Shown piece by piece: positions 28,601 to 34,910 of a DNA stretch of 49,574 nucleotides. How positions within the stretch are numbered: the stretch's first letter is position 1; every line of letters starts with the position of its first letter. The stretch covers positions 1 to 49,574 of the forward strand of contig JAUCBJ010007952.1 of NCBI GenBank assembly GCA_032718475.1. The letters are read 5' to 3'. Origin of the DNA: Nemertoderma westbladi (taxonomy: Eukaryota > Xenacoelomorpha > Nemertodermatida > Nemertodermatidae). The position numbers and the translations under genes are program-made. The notes under the pieces are model-generated. The model did not search any database. It saw only the letters and a program-made list of their open reading frames with translations, and had not been told where the DNA came from.

Positions 28601-31071
28601 CTTGAATAGGCTTTCCAGGATTTGGAAGTCACCTAGAATTAATCGGAAACTTAAGGTCCGATTATTTAGAGCAGCAGTAGTTCCAGTACTCCTCTACGGG
28701 AGTCCATGCTGGGCTCTAACTGCTGAGGACACCAAATCTCTGGATGGCACATTCACAAGAATGCTACGCCGGGTACATTGTGTCAAGTACAATGCACACA
28801 TATCCAACCAGACACTTTATAACATTGGAGGTGTCTCATTGGTTCCCCCCAAGCTTGACACTAGAACAAAATCGCCTCTGCTTTGCAGGACATTGCTTTC
28901 GCCGTGAGGACCAGCCAGTGCATAATCTTGTACTTTGGCAGCCTCATGGAGTGAATAAGCATGGTGGACAGCCCATGACTTTCTTGAGACGCATCTTAAA
29001 GGACACTGGCCTTAAAGATGCGGATGATCTAGCAAATGTCATGGGTGATAGGGAGTAGTGGCGGTGCAATTTTGTTGACAAGCCGGCACAGCATTCTTAA
29101 AAATGCAGCTGCAATGCAGCATACCGATCCTAGTAGAGGTAGGAGCCGATTCCTTGAATCCAGATGCGGCCAATCAACATTTCACGTGCGCTGGAGCGAC
29201 GATTGAACCCATCACTCCATGAAGCTGACACTCCTTTTGCTTCTTGACCTGTGGCCTCTCCAGCCAACCATCATAAGGATTTCCTGGATGAATCAGAAAT
29301 TAATTAGTGTCTCTCTCGGCGACTCGTCGCTACTTAATGCCACTCTCATTCCATGGCTCCCGCCTCAATCACAATCACAAAGCCCCAATGACACTCATTG
29401 TGACACTCAGTGCAGGAAAGCTGATGATGGCTCAGCTGGGGGTTCCCTTACTGGGGTCCAGCGCTGGCTCCGCAACCTAGTTAGACTGGGGCCTGATAGG
29501 CTATTACCCAGAACCCAAGAAGAGTTATGCCAGGTTTGGAGGAGAGAGCCCAGGACCTTTTCGGGCAATGGGGGATAAATATCGTCCCCAGCCACCGATT
29601 CGGGAGTTACATTGGATGCAAAGCGGGTAAGCGCAAGTTTGTCACTGACAAGGTTTCGGGATGGGTCGATCGCATCAATGTTCTCTCTGATATTGCATCT
29701 GAATACCAACAAACTGCCCATGCAGCAATAACATAGTGTATTCAGGTGGAATGGACAGTTCAAAAAGAATGGGTCAAAAGGACAGTTCTAATTGTGGAGG
29801 CTGTCTCCTAGTGCTCCGCTATGGCTTCGCACTGGCTGGACTCCCACTCAAGTGCGACGGGTATGGGGAGTTGTTCTCAACTACCCACACTTGCAACTGC
29901 AAAACCGGCGGTTTAGTGACGAGGCAGCACAAGGAGGTCCGGGATGTTTTCACTGACCTCATGTTGATGGCCTATGGTGCCTCTGCAGGATCATGCAAAG
30001 TTGTTCTCTCCATGGGTTCAATTAACCAGGATGGATGGGCACGAACCCACCAGGATTGGTGGGTTCGTGCAGATATAGTGGCACAGGGAGTGTGGTTTAG
30101 TCAGAGGGTGGTGTCGTTTGACATTGCTATTGTAAACGCGGACACCTCCTCTTAAGCTCTAGCAAACCACTCAACCAGTTCCATCTTGGAACAGTGCTGC
30201 TGGCCCAAGAGGGCACATTACTGTGACAGTGTGAGAAGACTACCGGTTCTCTTTCATGCCTCTATTAGGCACAACCGACGCTGTATGGTTTCCAGATAAG
30301 GATAATTTGTTCTGGCATCTTGCTGAGGCATTGGAGGCCTGTAATGGGTGGCAGGAGGGGGTTTCAGCAGGGTTCTGGGGGGAATTCTTAGAAGGCTACT
30401 GTTTGGCCCACTGTGGACGAATTCCCTCTGTCTTCGTGGAGGGTATGGCCATGACATGGTCTCAGGTTTGGGGATGGGGCAGGCATCCTAGAATACCTTT
30501 CATTAATATCTCATTAATTGTGTTTTAATTGTCTCTTTATGAATATTAGTTAGTCATAATATGGTTTACCGTAATAGTTTCTATTATATTGCATACATAT
30601 TTGTTCTCTCATTATATATTAATATATTCACAGCCAATGCCATTTGTATATATCATATTCTAGAACTGAAACCAAAAATTCAAGTGTTTGAAGATATCAA
30701 TTTTGGAGGGAACACAGTTGCGTACTATGGAGAAACTAACACCTTACAGCTGAACGATAATCTAATGAATAATGTAATATCGTCTGTCATGTAAGATCTT
30801 TGTAATTTTATTTATTATTTTATTCTATTATAATTTTATTTGGGCACTGATTAGCAAATTCAGCAATGACGTCCAAGAGGGATCGAACTAGTGATCTCCA
30901 GATTGGAAGTCTTGTTCTCAAACAATTCTGTTTCTCAGGGAAAAGGTAGACCTGGAAATACTATCTGATAACTTGTGTGACCGCTATTTACCTCTTCATG
31001 GCCTCCCATCTGTCAATACCATCATATATGCTGCCACTGTGCTCAACCATAGTGTTCGCGCTTTAGACTGA
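13283..31071 (+). CDS. Secreted three-domain betagamma-crystallin protein (six exons)
   Basis: Joined exons 13283-13521, 14194-14354, 20444-20594, 23326-23456, 30634-30790 and 30939-31071 total 972 bases: 323 residues plus stop, with no internal stop and GT-AG at every junction. Residues 1-30 form a signal peptide (hydrophobic TILLVAALTAY core, small residues before AEIPG). Three betagamma-crystallin domains follow, each made of two Greek-key motifs, one motif per exon: exons 1+2, 3+4 and 5+6. Introns inside domains are all phase 2; introns between domains are all phase 1, as expected if domains multiplied by exon-pair duplication. Domain 3 has a canonical calcium-site stretch, NNVISS (residues 273-278), matching the N/D-N/D-x-x-S/T-S rule; the others are weaker. 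The product is probably exported and calcium-binding; its role is unknown. Introns 2, 3 and 4 are 6.1, 2.7 and 7.2 kb, swollen by mobile elements; introns 1 and 5 are short. No AATAAA is obvious just after the stop. Confidence 0.85.
14194..14354 (+). CDS. Crystallin gene exon 2: domain 1, motif B
   Basis: The acceptor is TTTACAG. The peptide WLVYSGVNKD, VVIVLEYGKY and LESLRVL is the typical second Greek-key strand order. The last residues (GIVLFDHDHYK) already begin domain 2. The donor is GTAAAT at 14355; phase 1 end. Confidence 0.85.
14427..15966 (-). mobile_element. RTE-like non-LTR retrotransposon copy A (5' truncated, internally deleted)
   Basis: Minus-strand copy in intron 2. Its 3' end has a short (TAG)n tail (CTACTACTA at 14427-14435 on the plus strand) shared with copies B and C. 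The ORF at 15784-14471 contains RT blocks ASGVDGVPPEVFK, LVPVPKKGN, VIFVDFFKAFDSVSRSR, GVLQGDTLAPFLFI and DLDFADDLG. Compared with copy C it lacks about 500 bases after the FADD block (the frame jumps from LLSSLEQA to RREDQPVHN), but it keeps about 200 bases between the endonuclease and RT that copy C has lost. The 5' end near 15966 falls short of the endonuclease, as usual for target-primed insertion. Confidence 0.85.
14471..15784 (-). pseudogene. Reverse transcriptase ORF of RTE-like copy A
   Basis: 437 codons open from an internal Met. The true protein would start further upstream; the region 15784-15963 continues the family sequence (TDNKIQKCRNDLYKAQKES) in another frame. Catalytic FADD is intact. 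The deletion between the RT core and the C-terminal part fuses them in frame. It has no endonuclease, so it is not able to move by itself. Confidence 0.75.
15967..17100. other. Intron 2 AT-rich filler
   Basis: No gene seen. Contains a perfect (AT)n run at 16577-16606 followed by imperfect attgta/atatt repeats to about 16680. Confidence 0.5.
16577..16606. repeat. AT dinucleotide microsatellite
   Basis: About 15 uninterrupted AT units inside intron 2. Confidence 0.9.
17106..17158. repeat. Poly-C / poly-G inverted pair
   Basis: A run of 19 C (17106-17124) and a run of 17 G (17142-17158) are separated by 17 bases. The two could pair as a hairpin, or each could form quadruplex or i-motif structures. 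It is also a likely site of sequencing error. Confidence 0.8.
17590..18075 (+). pseudogene. CR1/L2-like non-LTR retrotransposon 3' fragment
   Basis: An open segment (17605-17787) encodes SRIIYGIALWGSSYP, then a stretch of the type seen C-terminal to the RT of CR1/L2/Jockey elements (YG..WG, then LQ-K-RxI). After a stop the pattern continues with HNYNTRG and then FIPRFRTVRGQMSIQYQG (about 17875-17985), the typical final block. Frames are broken by stops. Followed by T-rich simple sequence (18081-18130), perhaps the tail. Only the last part of the element is present. Confidence 0.65.
18252..18268. repeat. Poly-C run
   Basis: 17 consecutive C in intron 2; low-complexity tract. Confidence 0.85.
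18496..20104 (+). mobile_element. RTE-like non-LTR retrotransposon copy B
   Basis: Plus-strand copy in intron 2, inverted relative to copy A 2.5 kb away. It starts within the linker after the endonuclease (matching copy C from about 27166) and ends in (TAG)n at 20080-20104. An internal deletion near 18840 joins the linker to the QNGFRKGRGT block, removing the first RT blocks. Pieces of the RT (VIFVDFFKAFDSVSRS, VLQGDTLAPFLFI, DLDFADDLG) and the full C-terminal domain are then read in changing frames. Confidence 0.85.
18524..20049 (+). pseudogene. Broken ORF of RTE-like copy B
   Basis: The reading is spread over segments 18524-18811, 18868-19158, 19071-19427 and 19432-20049 because of at least three frame changes and one large deletion. 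The last segment preserves the C-terminal domain (WIRKSGEDLRIRKGKAWAAL, LLYGSPCWALT, RREDQPVHNLVLWQPHG) to the natural stop, ending KPAQHS. Copy B is useful as a reference for where copy C is frameshifted. Confidence 0.8.
20444..20594 (+). CDS. Crystallin gene exon 3: domain 2, motif A
   Basis: Acceptor GGTTTAG. The peptide continues the strand begun in exon 2: NVFVGCNSLNNDLD, then GFAGRAESLIITGE. Ends in phase 2 at the donor GTAATA (20595). The 30-bp tandem array begins only about 10 bases inside the intron. Confidence 0.85.
20604..21430. repeat. 30-bp tandem array in intron 3
   Basis: About 27 copies of a 30-bp unit (tgtacatccttacaccaaca then catcactatc), highly homogeneous. The unit length is a multiple of three and lacks stops in some frames on both strands, giving long open frames (for example the minus strand at 21414-20674) that are artefacts of repetition. 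It lies directly after the exon 3 donor. Confidence 0.95.
21431..23325. other. Rest of intron 3
   Basis: AT-rich sequence without recognised mobile elements. One minus-strand segment (22555-22691) looks weakly exon-like and is listed separately. Otherwise nothing is seen. Confidence 0.4.
22555..22691 (-). other. Minus-strand exon-like segment of unknown family
   Basis: On the minus strand, after a possible acceptor (tattgtag), a short open stretch encodes NRSVCTVADNNGFQTTGEL, then CKVV and a Tyr/Ser-rich end with a stop. The Cys spacing and polar/hydrophobic alternation look like the last exon of an extracellular domain, but I cannot name a family, and chance is possible at this length. Confidence 0.2.
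23326..23456 (+). CDS. Crystallin gene exon 4: domain 2, motif B
   Basis: Acceptor ATTATAG. The peptide RTDYEGKSVVLYPGFYNL and KNAIKSIKIICEE is a clear Greek-key motif (Y/F-x6-G, then S near the end). Donor GTTAGT at 23457; phase 1 end. Confidence 0.85.
23880..25568 (+). pseudogene. Decayed retroelement, 5' part (RT family with EGVTQG block)
   Basis: Broken reading frames on the plus strand in intron 4. The N-terminal part (23897-24999) ends with VTSQLVLKVTHFLHRGAGP, a pattern I know from a group of RT proteins widespread in cnidarian and other invertebrate genomes. RT blocks then appear: LIGLDKQPGV (with stops near), VDQLCVGVPADVEGA, ILDANNASNSLS and EGVTQGNPLAMVM (about 25455-25500). The YxDD region falls where RTE-like copy C is inserted. 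The second half resumes at about 29141. Many frame changes and stops show age. Class (R2-like non-LTR or other) is uncertain. Confidence 0.65.
25568..29140 (+). mobile_element. RTE-like non-LTR retrotransposon copy C (nearly full length)
   Basis: Begins at a (GGTCA)n run (about 25568-25594), has an untranslated leader with internal repeats of a tggctgca/gaccaggcagatg type, then an ORF with both endonuclease and reverse transcriptase, and ends in a short TAG-like tail (29130-29140). It is inserted in the older retroelement of intron 4. About 200 bases between endonuclease and RT (present in copy A) are missing at about 27430. I see no clear target duplication. Confidence 0.85.
25980..29058 (+). 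pseudogene. Endonuclease-reverse transcriptase ORF of RTE-like copy C
   Basis: 975 codons are open from 25980 to 28907. Apurinic-type endonuclease: QEHRMQTG, LGDFNA (residues 277-282), QIDHILFRRK and SRDHRLIVAKV. Reverse transcriptase: RASGVDGVLPEVFK, LVPVPKKGN, FRKGRGTMEPI, VIFVDFFKAFDSVSRSR, VLQGDTLAPFLFIIV and the catalytic FADD (residues 781-784). An extra C in a run at about 28845-28850 (six C; five in copy B) shifts the frame; the C-terminal domain continues in another frame (28744-29058) and then has a TAG at 29056-29058 where copy B has TTG. So at least two lesions plus the internal deletion. The natural start Met is uncertain. Confidence 0.8.
29141..30160 (+). pseudogene. Decayed retroelement, 3' part (C-terminal domain)
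   Basis: Continuation of the RT element interrupted by copy C. Pieces in different frames: IGYYPEPKKSY, then GINIVPSHRFGSYIG and SDIASEYQQTAHAA (29527-29736), then LRYGFALAGLPLKC, CKTGGLVTRQHKEVRD and ADIVAQGVWFSQRVVSFDI (29810-30130). The order matches the post-RT part of the family seen at 23880-25568. The CKTGG...RHxEVRD...FDIxxxN series may be a nuclease-like domain with metal-binding Cys/His, but this is inference. The last piece of the same family type, from a different copy, is found at 43018-43450. Confidence 0.65.
30161..30633 (+). other. End of intron 4, unassigned
   Basis: A plus-strand open stretch (30256-30528) includes GFWGEFLEGYCLAHCGRIP and a Trp-rich tail. It may be part of the decayed retroelement or another old insertion; I cannot assign it. 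The last 100 bases are AT-rich and lead to the exon 5 acceptor. Confidence 0.3.
30634..30790 (+). CDS. Crystallin gene exon 5: domain 3, motif A
   Basis: Acceptor TTCACAG at 30633 gives the 323-residue form. A second acceptor, ATTCTAG, ending at 30663 keeps the same frame and would shorten the protein by 10 residues. The peptide KIQVFEDINFGGNTVAYYGE, then LNDNLMNNVISSV, is a clear Greek-key motif with a canonical calcium-binding stretch. Donor GTAAGA at 30791; phase 2 end. Confidence 0.85.
30939..31071 (+). CDS. Crystallin gene exon 6: domain 3, motif B, and stop
   Basis: Acceptor TTTCTCAG at 30938 after a 148-base intron. The phase fits exactly. The peptide EKVDLEILSDNLCDRYLPL, then PSVNTIIYAATVL, resembles motif B of domain 1 in length and hydrophobic pattern, although the usual W..Y start is reduced. 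TGA at 31069-31071. This exon is shorter than the usual ORF cut-off and was found by phase and homology to exon 2. Confidence 0.75.
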
Positions 31072-31560
31072 GAGACTTTAGTGTGTGCTGAAGACTTCGA
31101 TAATTTTCACTGCCAAATTTTATTATCACAGAAATCTTGCTTAAGTTTGCCAAATGGGATAACATTACATAAAAATCAGCTAGCATGGCATATGACCCTC
31201 CTTTATTGGGAACCTGAAATATATAGAATCTAGAATTGGGCTGGTTATCATTAAATTGGTTTTCGCTGTATAATTCCTAACCATTTTGTTCACTCAAGGG
31301 ATAGTACTAACAGTTCCGTTTTAGGTGTTGTATTGTAGATAACAAACAGGTCTATTACTTAAGGTAAATATAACAGATTTATTAATGAGAATTATAGTTT
31401 ATTACATCCTTTAGGTATGTGGTTTTATAGACCCCACTGATATTCACCCTGGGACTGGATTTACTGACTTGGGACAATTTTATCATTAATACGGAGTAGA
31501 CAGGCTCACATACAATGGGGCTAGTGGATAACATGTATTCTCATGCACACCAATTAATTA
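31072..31560. other. Downstream of the crystallin gene
   Basis: AT-rich sequence that should include the 3' untranslated region. No AATAAA signal was seen close to the stop; the first plus-strand AATAAA I notice is near 32403. Confidence 0.35.
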
Positions 31561-31783
31561 AACTGCTAATCGTTTCTATCGGTTTAACCATCTATGGAGG
31601 TACACGGTAGATTAGGATCTCGAGAATCGATTCCTTCCTCTTTGTCGCTTTGGATCTTGCATTGACATTCTTACGATACAATCTTCTCGCTTTGGTACAA
31701 GCAACGTTTAGGGCGCGTTTCAGTACAGCAGTTTGTAGTGGTCCAGAGGTTTGGTCGATTGGATCGCAGTCACTAAGGGGCTG

Positions 31784-31932
31784 CGATTTGACATGAACTT
31801 GCGAGGGCGTATGATGTTTTCATTTGCTCTTTCTCGCACTTTATATTCATAAGGTTGGCGATTTGACATGAACTTGCGAGGGCGTATGATGTTTTCATTT
31901 GCTCTTTCTCACACTTTATATTCATAAGGTTG
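31784..31932. repeat. Two-copy tandem duplication of about 75 bp
   Basis: cgatttgacatgaacttgcg through attcataaggttgg occurs twice in a row with one base change (ctcgcac/ctcacac). On the minus strand it duplicates a peptide segment QPYEYKVRERANENI within the broken coding region. Confidence 0.9.
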
Positions 31933-32163
31933 GCGCTTCACTTCCTACAACTCAGGATGCGCGTTAACGATTGCTTCACTGTATTCCGGATCCTGACCAT
32001 TAGTGCTGATCAAGTCAAAAGAATCCGTCTGGTTACAGTTTAAACCTCTAAGCTATTTTCAAACATAATGCATATAAATACATTCGCCAACTTGCTTGAT
32101 TAATTCATAACTGGGAATACAAGTTCATTGAGCGAGATGGGGAAATAGGTAGGGATTGAATGC

Positions 32164-32349
32164 CTACACTCCTTCGTAGGCTCGTCCCGGGTAATATCTA
32201 TGTGGATACTCGTTGTGTAAATCAGCACATGCCTCCCAAGCTCGAAAGTATCTTAGTACAATCAACTCATTGACACTATCGATATCTTTGCCGAAGGGAC
32301 AATCCCAGTTAGCATGTTCTTTGAATTGACAGAGCTGACACTGCATCAT
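32164..32349 (-). CDS. Short Cys-rich ORF within the broken minus-strand region
   Basis: 61 codons, starting MMQCQLCQFKEHANWDCPFG: Cys-x2-Cys, then His and Cys, consistent with a small zinc-binding module. It continues with an aromatic-rich stretch and stops at 32164. Most likely a surviving exon or fragment of the larger unidentified coding region, not a complete gene. Confidence 0.3.
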   Translation of the reverse strand: MMQCQLCQFKEHANWDCPFGKDIDSVNELIVLRYFRAWEACADLHNEYPHRYYPGRAYEGV

Positions 32350-33043
32350 AACTTGTGGACAGATGCCAAAGATGTGTTTATTATAAACACAACAATAAGT
32401 ACAATAAATTTACATTTATGGAAAATCTATTAAGTATGGACAAAGTTCGCTAGATTCGTTGGGCGTAGGGTGATCTCTGGAGGTGCAAAGCATGCAGCTG
32501 TTTCTCAAACCAATACTTGCATAACAATACTCATTAATTGAGAGTTGTTGCAGTCCTTGATACAACTCTATTAGACGGTCCGCATCTCATATCTTTTTCC
32601 AGCAGGTTGTATCGCATCTGACTCCAAACACAGGTTTGTCCTCTATGGATGCAAGCTTGCTACTGGAAATGAAGTCTTCACCAACGTTAACAGTTTGTAT
32701 TACCATCTCTGAATATCCGGGAGATATTTTCGGTCATTGTATAATGGAAGTGTGGACGTTCTTAGTACAGATCTCTCAGAAGATGGCAAATCACACACTA
32801 TTGAGTTTTTCAGCAGCTGTATCTCGAAGGCTAAGCTTGGTTAACGCTTGATCTTTGAAATGACTGTCAACGTTCCAAAACAGAGTCAGGAACTCAAATC
32901 GAAGAAACTTATTGTTCTCGTCTAACTTGACAAGTTGAGTTTAGTTCCAAGAATGAGGGGATGAGAACAAATTGTGTGGCTACACACATACGCTAACCAT
33001 CCAGATAGAGCAGCATTTTTGAAGATGGTATAGATAGCCAATG

Positions 33044-33290
33044 ATTATAGATAGATAGATAGATAGATTTATTTATACATTATGTAAAAACAATAACAAA
33101 TACACCAAACAATGTACCGGTATAAAGGTATTGTCCAACATAACATATAGGATTACCCCTAAAGCTTTGCAGCTTATTTCCAAGGGGGTCCTTTATGTTA
33201 CTTGGGTACAAATACAATATTACACTACGCTAACCTAAAACCAATATAAAACGTAATTACACTATGTACATGTACAACTTTACCGAGAGC
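33044..33290. repeat. GATA microsatellite and probable small interspersed insertion
   Basis: gatagatagatagatagat (about 33049-33067) leads into tttatttatacattatg and a 200-base unit without coding likeness, which separates two parts of the minus-strand coding-like region. The shape (simple-repeat tail plus short body) suits a SINE or a truncated retroposon, but I cannot name it. Confidence 0.45.
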
Positions 33291-34284
33291 GTGACAATTG
33301 ACGGAGTTGAATGCTCATGAAACTATTGACTGTACTGGGAGCAGTCAATGGTCCGTCGAAATACAAATGGGAGTATTGATCGCCATAGATCTTTAATTAA
33401 CTGCGGGGGTTTCCCTCTTTAAAATTCCACCCATAGTCAAGAAAGGCGAGATGTCCGATGGAAGTTCTCTGGACTTTACTCATTCCTCCAGCGGTTTCAG
33501 TGTACTTTGTTCTAAAGAATTCTCATCCTTCCACACATGGAGCAACCACTGGGTGTCCACAAAGTGGTATGAAGTTACTTCCATAACTCGAAAATCATTT
33601 TGTAGATCGCCAAAAGATCTCCGACTTTGATTATCCACTCAACAAACAACATGTCGAGTATGGGTTGGGGAGCATAGAGCCATCGATTCCCATAGCAGGT
33701 TTTCGCTGGGTGGTGGCTAGCTGGAATGGTCTGCTTTCTCAAATTGCCCGTGTTGTAGTCTATTTTGTAATTAGTTAATTTGTTTCCACTCTTTGCATTG
33801 TCATACCCACTGGTTTCCATAACATAACTTATTTGTTTACACTTTTTAATCTCGCTATATTTTTATGAAATTGAGTATCATTCATGGTTTTAGTCTCCTT
33901 GGAGTTCTATCTTTTCCTCTACAAATAGCACATTTAGATTCCAATGCACTAAACGAGTTTGTATAATCTGGCGAGATTATATGGAGTTAGCACCGTTATA
34001 TGGTTTTCGAAACGATTTCACTAGCTGATCAAGGTGCTGCTGTAGTTTCTCCAATTCCATTAGGTCTATAGGGTTAAGGTTCAATAGCGGATTTATAGCA
34101 GCATAGGAGCATCTGAATTCGACCGCATGTTCATCTTATAACTTTGCGTTGTATCTCTCCACTGTGGCGTTTAATTCATTGACCTCATAAGCCGCCAATT
34201 CGTTGTTCCAATGAATTAAGTGAAATAATTCTACTTTGTTAGTCCAGCATTGATTCTTTGTAAGTGGTCCTTCCATGAGAAGCA

Positions 34285-34545
34285 GGACAATTCGGTCCTG
34301 ACAATTCGGTCCTGGACAATTCGGTCCCGGACAATTCGGTCCCATTAATTTTGTGTTTTGGGACAGAATTGTCCGGGACCGAATTGTCCAGGACTGAATT
34401 GTCCGGGACCGAATTGTCCGGGACCGAATTGTCCAGGACCGAATTGTCCGGGACCGAATTGTCCGGGACCGAATTGTCCAGGACCGAATTGTCAGGGACA
34501 GAATTGTCCGGGATCGAATTGTACGGGACCAAATTTAATTGGTAC
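34285..34545. repeat. 15-bp minisatellite with an orientation switch
   Basis: About four units of ggacaattcggtccc (34285-34344), a 20-base spacer, then about twelve units of the reverse complement (gaattgtccgggacc) at 34363-34545. The whole can fold as a long hairpin. Each unit is itself nearly palindromic (ggac ... aatt ... gtcc). Confidence 0.9.
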
Positions 34546-34682
34546 TAATGTACTATATAATGGTGAATGTTCTAGAACCTTAATATATATTATTATATGG
34601 TAGCTAGTGTTTTTTTTACTAGCTAGTATTTTTTTGAAAATAAAAAGAATTTTACATTTTTTTGTTAACATTATTAGTTATG
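34540..34682. repeat. Left inverted-repeat arm, outer part
   Basis: tagctagtgttttttttact and its surroundings resemble the reverse complement of about 45905-46045 (ttactagctag, gttctagaac/gttcgagaac, ggtagctagt). The arm continues after the gypsy insertion at 39859. Similarity is good but diverged. Confidence 0.55.
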
Positions 34683-34687
34683 GTAGC
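34683..34687. repeat. Target-site duplication gtagc, left copy
   Basis: gtagc directly before the 5' LTR; repeated at 39854-39858 directly after the 3' LTR. Confidence 0.9.
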
Positions 34688-34853
34688 TGTAACGCCTTCA
34701 TGCTATCATGGCTCGCCCCAAGATATCTTTAGTTAGTACCGGTACAGAATGATATGTTTGCAGTATTGTCTTACCTATTTTCAATACACTTTTGACAGTC
34801 AGCTAACAACACATTTTTCACTGACATTCAGACTGCTGCACAGTCAGCCTACA
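34688..34853 (+). repeat. 5' LTR of the gypsy element
   Basis: 166 bp, direct repeat of 39688-39853 (165 of 166 identical by eye). Unusually short for a gypsy LTR. Confidence 0.95.
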
Positions 34854-34871
34854 TTGGTGACCCGGACGTTC
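34854..34871 (+). promoter_or_regulatory. Primer-binding site of the gypsy element
   Basis: Directly after the LTR the sequence reads ttggtgacccggacgttc. The TGG complements the CCA end of a tRNA; I cannot say with certainty which tRNA. Confidence 0.6.
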
Positions 34872-34910
34872 TTTATTTCTGTATTTACCGCCAACAGACC
34901 TAAGAAAACA

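Larger units (their letters stand above)
31600..34345 (-). pseudogene. Broken, unidentified minus-strand coding region
   Basis: On the minus strand, coding-like peptides follow one another in changing frames from 34345 down to about 31600. Segments include LHLIHW-type and NELNATVERYNAKL (34190-34136), LMELEKLQQHLDQLVKSF (about 34030), KCAICRG (about 33930), TCYGNRWLYAPQPILDMLF (about 33670), FVDTQWLLHVWKDENS (about 33560), FLRFEFLTLFWNVDSHF (about 32890), VIQTVNVGEDFISSSKL (about 32690), DRLIELYQGLQQLSINEY (about 32570), CMLCTSRDHP (about 32490), CQLCQFKEHANWDCPFGKD (about 32340) and RRLYRKNVNARSKATKRKES (about 31660). Several pieces carry Cys-x2-Cys and a nearby Cys or His, suggesting zinc ribbons. 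The chain is cut by stops, frameshifts, a duplication (31784-31932) and probably a small insertion at 33044-33290. I do not recognise the family; an old host gene, a large DNA transposon or an integrated viral relic are all possible. Confidence 0.4.

Noticed and set aside
30841-30925. tRNA-like B box (agttcgatccc on the minus strand) suggesting a tRNA or SINE
   Set aside because: No A box at the right distance and no cloverleaf; too weak to call.
32605-32844. Plus-strand frame with RFVLYGCKLATGNEVF that looked like a further crystallin exon
   Set aside because: It has an in-frame stop at 32710, its phase does not fit exon 6, the crystallin gene already has a stop at 31071, and the minus strand here is more coherently coding-like.
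34749-34910. Earlier ATG of the gypsy polyprotein
   Set aside because: It lies inside the LTR and reads across the primer-binding site; the ATG at 34911 after the leader is the likely start.
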